Positions 15,380 through 23,754 of a stretch of 39,872 nucleotides of DNA are shown one piece after another (the first letter of the stretch is position 1; each line of letters begins with the position of its first letter). Position numbers and translations under genes: made by a program. Source of the DNA: Actinomycetes bacterium (GTDB taxonomy: Bacteria; Actinomycetota; Acidimicrobiia; Acidimicrobiales; JAKAOS01); the NCBI GenBank assembly GCA_021795215.1, contig JAJYPS010000012.1, forward strand, positions 1 through 39,872, given 5' to 3'. The notes beneath the pieces are model-generated. The model had not been told where the DNA came from, ran no database searches, and saw only the letters and a list, made by a program, of their open reading frames with translations.

Positions 15380-16413
15380 CGGACGCCGAGCCACAGAGCC
15401 GACCGGGGGCGCAGCAGCCGGCATCGGCATCGGCATCGGCATCGGCATCGGAGGCCACCGTCGCTCCGGGTGCGCAGCCGGTGCTGGTAGCGCTCTTCCG
15501 GAGGGTGCGCCAGCAGGTGGCCAAAGCGGTGGTAGGCCAGGAGCAGGTGCTGGAAGGCCTGGTCGCAGCGGTGGCGGTCGGCGGCCACGTGCTGCTCGAA
15601 GGGCCGCCCGGCGTGGCGAAGACCCTGCTGGCAAGAGCTTTCGCTGCCAGCTGCGCGCTGGACATGCGGCGCATCCAGTTCACGCCCGACCTGCTGCCGT
15701 CCGACGTGACGGGCACGCTGACGCTCAGGGCGGGCGAGCTGGTGTTCCGCAAGGGGCCGGTCTTCGCCAACGTGGTGCTGGCCGACGAGATAAACAGGAC
15801 TCCCCCCAAGACCCAGGCGGCACTGCTGGAGGCGATGCAGGAGGGCAGGGTGAGCGTGGAGGGCGAGAGCCACGAGCTGCCGAGCCCGTTCCTGCTGATG
15901 GCCACGCAGAACCCCATCGAGTACGAGGGCACCTATCCCCTGCCCGAGGCTCAGCTGGACCGGTTCCTGATGAAGCTGCATGTCCGCTACCCCCAGGAAG
16001 TGGAGGAGACGGCGATGCTGGGGCTGCGCCGCAGCGGGACGGCCACGGCGACGCTGGCCGACGTGGAGCAGGTGGTGAGTGCCGAAGAGCTGCTGGAAGC
16101 CCGGTCGGTGGTCGACGGGACGCGGGTGGCGAGCGAGATCCTGCCGTTCGTGTCGGGGATCGTACGGCGGACCAGGGAGCTGCCGGCGGTGGAGCTGGGG
16201 GCGAGCCCCAGGGCGGGAGTGCACCTGCTGGCGGTGGCCAAGGCGACGGCACGCCTGGCAGGCCGCGACTACGTCACCCCGGAGGACGTGACCGACAACG
16301 CGGTGGCGGTGCTTGCCCATCGGTTGGTGCTGAAGCCGGAAGCCGACCTGGACCGCTACGACCCGGCCGAAGCGGTGGCCGCTGCGGTGGCGGCCCAACC
16401 GGTGCCCCGCTGA
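15376..16413 (+). CDS. MoxR-family AAA+ ATPase
   Basis: A 345-residue MoxR ATPase: Walker A GPPGVAKT at 76-83, Walker B VVLADE at 133-138, sensor-1 region LLMATQNP at about 173-180, then the all-helical AAA lid (SPRAGVHLLAVAKATA and YVTPEDVTDNAVAVLAHRL). MoxR proteins act as chaperones that help mature or insert metal centres into partner complexes, often with DUF58/VWA partners. Five GCATCG units (15421-15450) encode an Ala-Ser repeat in the N-terminal extension, which is not part of the ATPase. The GTG start overlaps the previous stop. Confidence 0.92.
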   Translation: MTDAEPQSRPGAQQPASASASASASEATVAPGAQPVLVALFRRVRQQVAKAVVGQEQVLEGLVAAVAVGGHVLLEGPPGVAKTLLARAFAASCALDMRRIQFTPDLLPSDVTGTLTLRAGELVFRKGPVFANVVLADEINRTPPKTQAALLEAMQEGRVSVEGESHELPSPFLLMATQNPIEYEGTYPLPEAQLDRFLMKLHVRYPQEVEETAMLGLRRSGTATATLADVEQVVSAEELLEARSVVDGTRVASEILPFVSGIVRRTRELPAVELGASPRAGVHLLAVAKATARLAGRDYVTPEDVTDNAVAVLAHRLVLKPEADLDRYDPAEAVAAAVAAQPVPR

Positions 16414-16432
16414 GAGAGCCCTGGCGGCACCG

Positions 16433-17689
16433 GTGAGATCGGTCAGCCCGACGCCCCGTCTGGCACTGGTGACGGTGCTGCTGGGCGTAGCGGCGCTGGT
16501 GCTGCCGATGGCGGTCGTGCTGGCGGCGGTCGTGGTGGTGATCGCCCTCACCGCCTGGGATGCCCGTGCCGCACGATCGGCGCCGGTGGTCCGCAGGACT
16601 GTGCCTTCCACAGTGGCGAGGGGTTCGACGGTCACCTTGACAGTGGCGTCGGACGTCCGGCGCGGTCGAGTGGCGCTTCGCCAGCCGGCTCCTCCGGGGC
16701 TGGTGGTGACGCCCGACGCAGAGGCCCGCAGAGGGCGTCTCGAAGCGGACCTGACGGGCGTGCTGCGGGGACGGCACGTGCTGGACCCTGTGGCCGTTCG
16801 CACGTACGGCACCCTGGGGCTGGCTCGCCGGGACCACGAAGTCGGAGACAGGTCGGAGCTGTGCGTGGTGCCCGACCTGCCTGCCGCCTACCGGCTGGCG
16901 AGGGCGAGACGGGAGGGCCGCCTGGAACGCACCGAGGGCCGGATGACCGGAGCGCTCGGGCTGGGCACGGAGCTGGAGTCGGTCCGGGAGTGGTCACCGG
17001 ACGACGACATACGCCAGGTGAACTGGAGTGCCACCGCCCGGCTGGGCAGGCCGATGAGCAACCAGTACCGGGTGGACCAGGACCGGGACCTGATCTGCCT
17101 GCTGGACACGGGCAGGTTGATGTCGGCTCCCATCGGCGGCCTCACCAGGCTGGACATCGCCCTGGACGCCTTGACGGCAGTGGCGGTGATAGCGGACGAC
17201 GTGGGCGACCGGGTGGGCGCCGTCGCTTTCGGCACCGGCGTGACCCGCCGTGTCGCCCCCCGCAGGAAGGGAGCGAAGGCGGTGGTGCAGGCGCTGTTCG
17301 ACCTGCAGCCGGGGGAAGGGGACAGCGACTACGACGTGGCGTTCCGGTCCGTCAGCACCAAGCGGTCGCTGGTAATGCTGTTCACCGATCTGATGGACGG
17401 GACGGCCGCCGAATCGCTGTCGACTGCCGTGCCGGTGCTGGCAAGGCGGCACGCTGTCGTGGTCGCCACCACGCTGGACGACGAGCTGGAGTCCTACGTG
17501 ACCCGCCCCCCCCGGAGTCCGTCCGACGTGTACGCCGCTTCGCTTGCAGTCGAGCTGCGATCCGAGCGCGAGAAGGTGGTGCTCCAGCTACGCGCCTCGG
17601 GAGCGCTGGTCGTGCAAGCCGTACCGTCCCGCTTGGGTGCCCACTGTGCCAGGGCTTACCTGAACCTCAAGAAGATGGCGAGGGTTTAG
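16433..17689 (+). CDS. DUF58 domain protein
   Basis: A 418-residue protein. Two N-terminal helices (LALVTVLLGVAALVLPMAVVLAAVVVVIAL) anchor it. A beta-rich segment and the DUF58 core follow, with the diagnostic VREWSPDDDIRQVNWSATAR near 184-203. A VWA-like region then carries DLICLLDTGRLM, a degenerate MIDAS start. It is the usual partner of MoxR. The GTG at 16433 lies 19 bases after the moxR stop, and CGGTG precedes it. Its last 23 bases overlap the converging SpoIIM-like gene. Confidence 0.88.
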   Translation: MRSVSPTPRLALVTVLLGVAALVLPMAVVLAAVVVVIALTAWDARAARSAPVVRRTVPSTVARGSTVTLTVASDVRRGRVALRQPAPPGLVVTPDAEARRGRLEADLTGVLRGRHVLDPVAVRTYGTLGLARRDHEVGDRSELCVVPDLPAAYRLARARREGRLERTEGRMTGALGLGTELESVREWSPDDDIRQVNWSATARLGRPMSNQYRVDQDRDLICLLDTGRLMSAPIGGLTRLDIALDALTAVAVIADDVGDRVGAVAFGTGVTRRVAPRRKGAKAVVQALFDLQPGEGDSDYDVAFRSVSTKRSLVMLFTDLMDGTAAESLSTAVPVLARRHAVVVATTLDDELESYVTRPPRSPSDVYAASLAVELRSEREKVVLQLRASGALVVQAVPSRLGAHCARAYLNLKKMARV

Positions 17690-18704
17690 GCGCGCGGCCG
17701 CGCCACACCACCAGCGACCAGAAAGTGGCTGCCAGCGCCGCCCCCACACCGATGGCGGCCGGCAGGCTGAGCCCGGTCGGAGTGACGAACCCCTCCGTGA
17801 GACCGGCCACGACCAACCAGCCGGCAGTACCGACCACGACCGTGACCAGTGGCGGGGTCGCCTCCGCCAGCACGGTCGTCCGGGACCGGACGCCGGGGTC
17901 GAGCAGTGCCCTGCCGAAGCTGAGCCCGGCCGCCCCGGCTACCACGATGCACGACAGCTCCAGCATGCCGTGGGGCGCCACGAGACGTGTGAACGTGCCG
18001 CCGGAGCCCGAGTCCACCGCCAGACCGGCGAACACGCCGATCACCAGGCCGTTGTACGCCAGCGCGGCTGCGGTCACCAGGCCACCCGTGACCCCTCCCG
18101 CGAAGGCCAGGAACGAGATGGTGATGTTGTGGGTGAAGATCCCGCTGGCGAAAGCCGCCCGCAGGCCGAGCGGAAGACCCAAGTTGGCTCCGTGAGGGCG
18201 GATCTGAGTGATCCCCTGGAAGGCGCCGGGGACCAGCCCGGCCGCAGCAGCGGGATCGGACAGCGCCCACAGCAGTCCCACCAAGGCGGGCAGGAAGGTG
18301 AAGGCGGCTGCCACCGCCAGCATCGCCCGGTTCGAGTAGACGGCTCTCCAGTAGCCCGTCGTTACGGTGTCCACCACGGAAAGCGTCCTTCGCTCGGATG
18401 AGTAGACCAGTCCGTGGGCGGCGACCACCCGCTCCGCCAGTTCCGCCGTGGCAGGGCTGGACGGCCGGCTCTTCGACCTGCGCGCCAGTTCGGCCGCCGC
18501 CGCCCGGTACTCCCGGGCGAGGCTGAAGATGCCCGCAGCCCCCAACCGCTCCGGCCGCCCCCTGGCAGCCGACAGCAATCTTGCCAGGCGGTCGCCGGCG
18601 TTGCCGGTCCCGGGGCCGTCGTTACCGGGGCCGTCCGATCCGTCCTCACCACGGCTCGGAGCGACCCGGGCGCCTGGCGGCGACGAACCGAGACTGGCCG
18701 ACAT
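17667..18704 (-). CDS. Stage II sporulation protein M (SpoIIM)-like membrane protein
   Basis: About 345 residues. A cytosolic N-terminal helical domain (AREYRAAAAELARRS and a VAAHGLVYSSER stretch) precedes about six helices. The family hallmark is FTHNITISFLAFAGGVTGG, followed by the PHGMLELSCIVVAGAAGL motif. In Bacillus SpoIIM acts in engulfment. In non-sporulating actinobacteria these proteins pair with RDD, MoxR and DUF58 genes with unknown role. The ATG at 18704 has AAAGG four bases upstream. The ATG at 18725 would share the CATG with the divergent RDD start and lacks a ribosome-binding site. Confidence 0.85.
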   Translation of the reverse strand: MSASLGSSPPGARVAPSRGEDGSDGPGNDGPGTGNAGDRLARLLSAARGRPERLGAAGIFSLAREYRAAAAELARRSKSRPSSPATAELAERVVAAHGLVYSSERRTLSVVDTVTTGYWRAVYSNRAMLAVAAAFTFLPALVGLLWALSDPAAAAGLVPGAFQGITQIRPHGANLGLPLGLRAAFASGIFTHNITISFLAFAGGVTGGLVTAAALAYNGLVIGVFAGLAVDSGSGGTFTRLVAPHGMLELSCIVVAGAAGLSFGRALLDPGVRSRTTVLAEATPPLVTVVVGTAGWLVVAGLTEGFVTPTGLSLPAAIGVGAALAATFWSLVVWRGRAPKPSPSS

Positions 18705-18723
18705 CGACCTTTGATCTAGCGTC

Positions 18724-19500
18724 ATGGCAGTGGACTACGAGGATACCTACACGATCGCGACGCCGGAGGGCATCCGGCTGTCCTGGGTGTTGGCCGGAGT
18801 GGGGAGCCGGTTCCTGGCCATACTCGTCGACTCCGTCCTGCAGGTGACGGTCATGGCGGCGCTGTTCCTGCTGGCGGGCTCGGTATTCGGTTTCGGCTCC
18901 CTCGTGGGCGGCGTCCGGTCGCTCGGAGCCGGCCTGGCCGTGGCGGCCCTCACCGTCACCCTTTTCGTCGTGATGTTCGGCTACTGGGTCGCGTTCGAGG
19001 TGCTGGCCTCCGGGCGTACTCCGGGCAAGAGGCTCATGCGCATCCGGGTGGTGGGCCGGGACGGCCGACCGGTGGGCACCAGGGCGTCCATCCTGCGGAC
19101 GCTGCTCAGGCTGGTGGACATGATCCCTTCGTTCTACCTGGTGGGCACGATCGCCGTCGTGGCGAGCCGGTCCAACCAGAGGCTGGGCGACATGGTGGCT
19201 GGAACGATCGTGGTACGCGACGCGCACGCCCGGAAGGGCCAGACCGCCGCCGTGACGTCGACCGTCCAGGACACAGCCGGGGCGCAGACGTGGGACGTGA
19301 CCGCGGTCTCCCCTGCAGACCTGTCGGTGGTCGAGCGGTTCCTCGCCCGGCGGGCCACTCTGGACCTCACGGCCCGCCAGCAACTGGCGGAGCGGCTGGC
19401 CGATACCCTCCGGCCCCGAGTCAGCGGGTGGGATTCCGCCCTGGACCCGGAGCAGTTCCTGGAGACGCTGGCGGAGGCGAAGCGCTCCCGCAGGCGCTGA
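18724..19500 (+). CDS. RDD family membrane protein
   Basis: A 258-residue RDD protein. YTIATPEGIRLSWVLAGVGSRFLAILVDSVLQ is the RDD signature region entering helix 1. Two further helices follow, with FEVLASGRTPGKRLMRIRVV (the conserved G-x-T-P-G-K motif) and LGDMVAGTIVVRD. A cytosolic tail of 80 residues is helical (LSVVERFLARRATLDLTARQQLAERLADTLRP). Function is unproven; some members affect ion homeostasis. The start may be the ATG here or GTG at 18730. The latter sits seven bases after TAGCGT (18717-18722), as in a leaderless transcript. The stop abuts the 85-bp repeat. Confidence 0.85.
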   Translation: MAVDYEDTYTIATPEGIRLSWVLAGVGSRFLAILVDSVLQVTVMAALFLLAGSVFGFGSLVGGVRSLGAGLAVAALTVTLFVVMFGYWVAFEVLASGRTPGKRLMRIRVVGRDGRPVGTRASILRTLLRLVDMIPSFYLVGTIAVVASRSNQRLGDMVAGTIVVRDAHARKGQTAAVTSTVQDTAGAQTWDVTAVSPADLSVVERFLARRATLDLTARQQLAERLADTLRPRVSGWDSALDPEQFLETLAEAKRSRRR

Positions 19501-19585
19501 CGGCCGCTGGCAGCTCGCCACACGGCTCTCGGGCGCCCGCCGGGCGGGGCGTGGAGTCGTGGCACGGTTCGGTTAACGCAGGTGA
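19501..19585. repeat. 85-bp direct repeat, left copy
   Basis: Identical base for base to 25816-25900 and in the same orientation. It begins right after the RDD stop codon and ends at GCAGGTGA. It contains a GC-rich potential hairpin (GGGCGCCCGCCGGGCG region). It is not a tRNA end that I can recognise. The pair brackets a 6.2-kb gene module. Confidence 0.95.
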
Positions 19586-19705
19586 CCTCCCGGCGACTGC
19601 CGCTTGGTCTGCTTTTTCAGCATGTGCGACCGACGATCAGAACTGGCGCACTCCTTCCTCGGCTGCTGCTCGGCCCAGGCCAGAGTCCTTCACTGCTCCC
19701 CCGCG

Positions 19706-19733
19706 GGTGGCGTAACCGAAGCGTCACGCCACC
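19706..19733. promoter_or_regulatory. 8-bp perfect inverted repeat upstream of the flavoprotein operon
   Basis: GGTGGCGT (19706-19713) and ACGCCACC (19726-19733) flank 12 bases, about 65 bases before the AprA-like start. It could be an operator for the GntR regulator of the module or a hairpin in the leader. The gap 19586-19799 holds nothing else that I can interpret. Confidence 0.45.
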
Positions 19734-19799
19734 GATTTCGGCCTGGAACATGACCACATAAGGGTGGCCCTGGTCGGACAGCGCGAAAGGTGGACCACT

Positions 19800-21590
19800 G
19801 TGCAAGTTCCTTCTCCGTCGAGTCGGCGGCAGCTGGAGTGTGACGTGCTGGTAGTGGGTGGAGGGACTGCGGGCACCATGGCGACCCTCACCGCAGCCGG
19901 CCAGGGCGCCAGAGTGCTGCTGATGGAGAAGGCCCACGTTCGCCACTCGGGATCGCTGGCGATGGGCATGGACGGCGTGAACAATGCCGTGATCCCCGGT
20001 AAAGCGACGCCGGAGGAGTACGTGGCCGAGATAACGGTGGCGAACGACGGCATCGTCAACCAGCGGACGGTGTACCAGACGGCCACTCGCGGCTTCGACA
20101 TGATAAGAAGGCTGGAACGTTACGGCGTGAAGTTCGAGAAGGACGAGCACGACGAGTACGCGGTCCGCCAGGTGCACCGTTCCGGCAGGTACGTACTGCC
20201 GATGCCCGAGGGCCGGGACGTAAAGAAAGTCCTTTATCGGGCGTTGCGCGGGAGGGACATGCGTCCCCTGGTCCAGATCGAGAACCGCGTGATGCCGGTG
20301 CGTGTGCTGACCAGTGGCGGTCGAGCGGTCGGAGCAGTCGGGTTCGACACACGCGACGGCAGCCTGGTGACGGTCCGAGCAGGTGCAGTGGTGCTGGCGA
20401 CTGGCGCAAGTGGGCGCCTGGGACTGCCGGCCAGCGGTTACCTCTACGGCACCTACGAGAACCCGGCCAACGCCGGGGACGGGTACTCGATGGCCTACCA
20501 CGCGGGGGCTGAGTTGACCGGCATCGAGTGCTTCCAGGTGAACCCGCTGATCAAGGACTACAACGGTCCGGCGTGTGCGTATGTGGCAAACCCGTTCGGC
20601 GGCTACACAGTGAATTCAGAGGGCAACCGCTTCGTAGACAGCGACTACTGGTCGGGACACATGATGGCCGAGGTCAAGCGAGAGCTCGACAGCGCTCGAG
20701 GACCGATCTACCTGAAGCTCAGCCACCTGCCGGACTCGACCATCTCCAAGATAGAGAGCATCCTGCACGTGACCGAGCGCCCGACTCGGGGCACCTTCCA
20801 TGCCAACCGGCAGCACGACTACCGCACTCACGACGTGGAGATGCATGTGTCCGAGATAGGGCTGTGCAGCGGACATTCGTCTTCGGGAGTGTGGGTGGAC
20901 GAGAACGCCGCCACGACCGTTCCGGGACTGTTCGCTGCTGGGGACCTGGCCTGCGTGCCGCACAACTACATGGTCGGAGCGTTCGTCTTCGGCGAGATAG
21001 CAGGGACCAGCGCCGCTGCGGACGTGGACGGAGCCGGGGCGCCCCTGCCCGAGGACCAGGTCCTGGAGGCGCACGAACTGATCTACAGGCCGCTGTCCCA
21101 ACCCGACGGACCGCCCCAACCGCAAGTGGAGTACAAGCTGAGACGCTTCGTCAACGACTACCTCCAGCCGCCGAAAACCGAGCGCTACATGGAGACGGGC
21201 CTCGAGTCGTTCCAGCGGATGAAGAGAGAGATCCAGTTCATGGGAGCCCGAACGCCGCACGAGTTGATGCGGACCGTGGAGGTGTCGTTCATACGGGACT
21301 GTGCCGAGATGGCGGCCCGGGCATCCCTGTACCGGACGGAGAGCCGCTGGGGCCTCTACCACCAGAGGGCAGACTTTCCCGAGAGAGACGACGAGAACTG
21401 GTTCTGCCACGTCAACCTCCGCAAGGGGGATCGGGGCGACATGGAGCTGCTCACCCGGCCGGTCGCTCCCTACGTTGTTGACGTACCGGGCTTCACGAGG
21501 CCGGACGGCGTCGAGCCCGAGCCGGTCGAGCGGGCGGAATCAAGCGATACGGCCGAGAATGTCGCCAACGCCGCGGTCATATCGTGGTGA
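19800..21590 (+). CDS. FAD-dependent AprA / fumarate-reductase-like flavoprotein subunit
   Basis: A 596-residue flavoprotein. An FAD-binding Rossmann motif VVGGGTAG lies at 18-25, with Glu46 (LLMEKA) as the probable ribose ligand. The HSGSLAMGMDGVNN loop, the GDGYSMAYHAGAELTGIE segment and RGPIYLKL resemble dissimilatory adenylylsulfate reductase alpha (AprA) more than SdhA. TVPGLFAAGD (373-382) is the second FAD motif. GLCSGHSSSGVWVDE places a His (about 359) in the substrate region. The GTG at 19800 has AAAGGTGG six bases upstream. It overlaps the HEAT gene and shares an operon with a two-cluster ferredoxin, as AprA does with AprB. Its true substrate is unknown, and no sulfate-activation genes are near. 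Confidence 0.82.
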   Translation: MQVPSPSSRRQLECDVLVVGGGTAGTMATLTAAGQGARVLLMEKAHVRHSGSLAMGMDGVNNAVIPGKATPEEYVAEITVANDGIVNQRTVYQTATRGFDMIRRLERYGVKFEKDEHDEYAVRQVHRSGRYVLPMPEGRDVKKVLYRALRGRDMRPLVQIENRVMPVRVLTSGGRAVGAVGFDTRDGSLVTVRAGAVVLATGASGRLGLPASGYLYGTYENPANAGDGYSMAYHAGAELTGIECFQVNPLIKDYNGPACAYVANPFGGYTVNSEGNRFVDSDYWSGHMMAEVKRELDSARGPIYLKLSHLPDSTISKIESILHVTERPTRGTFHANRQHDYRTHDVEMHVSEIGLCSGHSSSGVWVDENAATTVPGLFAAGDLACVPHNYMVGAFVFGEIAGTSAAADVDGAGAPLPEDQVLEAHELIYRPLSQPDGPPQPQVEYKLRRFVNDYLQPPKTERYMETGLESFQRMKREIQFMGARTPHELMRTVEVSFIRDCAEMAARASLYRTESRWGLYHQRADFPERDDENWFCHVNLRKGDRGDMELLTRPVAPYVVDVPGFTRPDGVEPEPVERAESSDTAENVANAAVISW

Positions 21591-22522
21591 ACAGTTCAGC
21601 ATCCGTCAGGATCGTCGAACTACTGGACCTGGCGGAGGAGTCTCCGTCGGTGTCCCAGCTCCGTCCCTACCTCCAAGATCCTGAACCGCAGGTGAGAAGG
21701 ACGGCGCTCAGCGTACTCAGCGAAGCACCACCATCCTGGGAGGAAGTTTCGCCCTTGGTGGCAGACGCTCTGGGGGATGCCGACCGTTCGGTTGCCGATA
21801 TGGCGATCTCCTTGCTTCACGAGCTCCGCGAAGTGCTGATGCCGTCGCCTGTCTTCGGGGCCAAGCTTGCAACGGCAGCTTCCTCGGAGCGCGTCGAGGT
21901 CCGGAGCGCTGCAGTCGGCTCGCTTTGGCGGCACCGGCTGGCCGACTTGGCACAGCTCAAGTGCTACTGCAACGATCCTGCAGCTGCGGTCCGGCGGGAG
22001 GCGGTGCTCGGCATGGTGTCCCTGGACGCGTTGGAGGATCTCGGTGCCGCAGCAACGGATGCCGCGAGTGAGGTTCGCGCGGCGGTGGCGTCAGGACTTG
22101 CCACGATCGGCGATCCGCGGGGCGTGACGACGCTGACGAAGTTGGCGGCAGACGACGACCACGCCGTCAGGGCTGCGGCACTACGGGCGATGGCCACGAC
22201 AGGCTGTCCGCCCGAAGCGGCCGTGGTAGCTCGCGAAGCGCTGCGCCATCCGTCGTGGGAAGTGAGGACAGCAGCAGCCACTGCCCTGGCGGCTGCAACT
22301 GGGCCGCTCGCTATGGAGGGACTGGTCGAGGCTACGGGAGACGCGAACCTCGACGTGCGGAAGGCGGCGGTTCGTTCTCTGGCACCGTGGGCGGTCAACA
22401 GCCACGTAGTGCGCTCGGTACTGGAGGGATGCGCCGACGATCCCGACGCCGACGTCCGGGCGTTCGCCCGGATAGCGCTGCGTGACGCTACGCGTCCCCA
22501 GATGGAACGAGAGGAGATCTGA
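21584..22522 (+). CDS. HEAT-repeat (PBS-lyase-type) protein
   Basis: A 312-residue all-helical protein made of about eight HEAT/PBS-lyase repeats with the recurring pattern D-x-x-x-x-V-R-x-x-A (DPEPQVRRTAL, SERVEVRSAAV, DPAAAVRREAV, ASEVRAAVA, DDHAVRAAAL, SWEVRTAAA, NLDVRKAAV, DADVRAFAR). Such solenoids serve as protein-protein scaffolds; some PBS-lyase-type members attach cofactors. The start is one of two tandem GTGs overlapping the flavoprotein stop. Its place between the flavoprotein and ferredoxin genes suggests an assembly or docking role for that enzyme. This role is inferred from order only. Confidence 0.85.
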   Translation: MVNSSASVRIVELLDLAEESPSVSQLRPYLQDPEPQVRRTALSVLSEAPPSWEEVSPLVADALGDADRSVADMAISLLHELREVLMPSPVFGAKLATAASSERVEVRSAAVGSLWRHRLADLAQLKCYCNDPAAAVRREAVLGMVSLDALEDLGAAATDAASEVRAAVASGLATIGDPRGVTTLTKLAADDDHAVRAAALRAMATTGCPPEAAVVAREALRHPSWEVRTAAATALAAATGPLAMEGLVEATGDANLDVRKAAVRSLAPWAVNSHVVRSVLEGCADDPDADVRAFARIALRDATRPQMEREEI

Positions 22523-22523
22523 A

Positions 22524-22751
22524 GTGGCACTGGTCACACAACGCACAGACGTCCCGGTGACGATCGATCCCGAGTTGTGCATAGACAACTGCACTCTCTG
22601 CGTGGACATGTGCCCGCTGGATTCCTTGGCGATCGATCCCGCTTCGGGCAAGGCCTACATGTACGTGGACGAATGCTGGTATTGCGGGCCTTGCGCAGCG
22701 CGTTGTCCGGTCGGTGCCGTGACGGTCAACATCCCACTGCTGCTGAGGTAG
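22524..22751 (+). CDS. AprB-like ferredoxin with two [4Fe-4S] clusters
   Basis: A 75-residue ferredoxin with eight cysteines: Cys19, 23, 26, 30-Pro and Cys51, 54, 57, 61-Pro, giving C-x3-C-x2-C-x3-CP and C-x2-C-x2-C-x3-CP. The layout KAYMYVDECWYCGPCAARCPVGAV resembles the second cluster of adenylylsulfate reductase beta (AprB), and the longer first loop fits too. AprB's C-terminal tail of about 70 residues is absent. It most likely passes electrons to or from the AprA-like flavin. The GTG has a strong GAGAGGAG seven bases upstream, better than the start at 22482 inside the HEAT gene. Confidence 0.9.
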   Translation: MALVTQRTDVPVTIDPELCIDNCTLCVDMCPLDSLAIDPASGKAYMYVDECWYCGPCAARCPVGAVTVNIPLLLR

Positions 22752-22774
22752 CGGGGGTCGGCCGCCCGAGATGA

Positions 22775-22789
22775 ACCGGTCCGTCCGGT
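22775..22789. terminator. Weak hairpin between convergent genes
   Basis: ACCGG and CCGGT flank five bases between the converging ferredoxin and GntR genes. The stem is short and no U-run follows, so it is only a candidate. Confidence 0.3.
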
Positions 22790-22805
22790 GAACCGCTGCC
22801 CTGCA

Positions 22806-23651
22806 TCAGTTGCCTCGACCGCTCGCCGCCCGGCATCCAACGCCCTCGGTTCGCGGTAGCACCGCCTCAAGCTTGAAACGGTCGCCCCTGTAACGGATCG
22901 ACTCGAGGTCGAAAGGTGTGCCATCCTCCAGGTGCGTCAGTCGCTGGACGAGCAAGAGCGGCGATCCGGGCTTTACCTGGAGAAGCGTCGCTGTGCCCGT
23001 GTCGGCCGTGACCGCTTCCATCGTCAGGTCGGCCCATCCGAGGCTGGAGCCGACGTACCTCTCGACCAGGGAGAACACGTCGTGACCGGTGAGATTGTCC
23101 TGCACCAGCGCAGGAGCGACTTCGAGTCGCAAGTAACTGGTGTCGAGTGAAAGCGGGACATCGGCGGCATGCCGGAGGCGCTCTACGAAGAGGACCCGGT
23201 CGCGCTCTTCCAGTCCTAGCCTCTGCGCGACGAAAACGGGGGGCTTGACTTCGCCCCATGCCAAGACCGAATTGTGAACCTCCACCATCTGGCCGCCGAC
23301 AGACTCCGCGAGTCCCTCGAGGTAGTCGAGCCGCTGGCGCAATTTCGCACCCACGACGAACGTACCTACGCCGGGCTTCCGGTCGACCAGCCCTTCCGCG
23401 CGCAAGAGATCCAGAGCCTCCCTGACCGCGTTCCTGCTGACCTCGTACTGACGGCTCAGCTCTGCTTCGGCAGGCATCTGGCCGGCCGCACCGCCGATGC
23501 CGAACACTCCCTCCAGGATCTGCACACGCAAAGCGTCCCGCACCCAACGTGCCGCGTCGGCACGGGAACCAAAGCTCGGACGTCGTGGGAGCGCTCGCCT
23601 GCGCTTGAAGGCAGACGGGCCGTATGAAGTGGTGGGCTTGGTGGTCACCAT
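22806..23651 (-). CDS. GntR-family (HutC/UTRA-type) regulator
   Basis: A 281-residue regulator. The winged helix lies at about 35-100 (EAELSRQYEVSRNAVREALDLLRAEGLVDRKPGVGTFV, typical GntR). A UTRA effector domain follows, ending RLTHLEDGTPFDLESIRYRGDRFKLEA, which matches the UTRA core. UTRA domains bind small carboxylates, sugars or phosphonates. The ATG at 23651 is chosen, but the N-terminal 30 residues are basic and the start is uncertain. It lies downstream of the MFS gene on the same strand and converges on the AprA-like operon. It probably controls the module in response to the transported substrate. Confidence 0.85.
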   Translation of the reverse strand: MVTTKPTTSYGPSAFKRRRALPRRPSFGSRADAARWVRDALRVQILEGVFGIGGAAGQMPAEAELSRQYEVSRNAVREALDLLRAEGLVDRKPGVGTFVVGAKLRQRLDYLEGLAESVGGQMVEVHNSVLAWGEVKPPVFVAQRLGLEERDRVLFVERLRHAADVPLSLDTSYLRLEVAPALVQDNLTGHDVFSLVERYVGSSLGWADLTMEAVTADTGTATLLQVKPGSPLLLVQRLTHLEDGTPFDLESIRYRGDRFKLEAVLPRTEGVGCRAASGRGN

Positions 23652-23754
23652 CCGCTCAGCATCCAATGCCAGTGTTTCCAGACGATTTCCTGAGGGGAAC
23701 AGTGTTGCTTCGCCACCCGGCTCCGTTGTCCCCCAGCGCACCATCGCCACAGCC

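Noticed and set aside
13874-16812. Several long minus-strand frames (560-590 aa) across the DUF4129, DUF4350, MoxR and DUF58 genes
   Set aside because: Low-complexity Arg/Pro/Ser translations antisense to well-supported genes.
19501-19585. The 85-bp repeat as a tRNA-derived attachment site
   Set aside because: No cloverleaf or TPsiC-arm pattern was found, and there is no integrase in the window.
19706-19733. Riboswitch in the AprA-like leader
   Set aside because: Only a single stem is visible and no known riboswitch core was recognised.
20616-21410. A minus-strand frame opposite the AprA-like gene
   Set aside because: A shadow without recognisable motifs, opposite a gene with clear FAD motifs.
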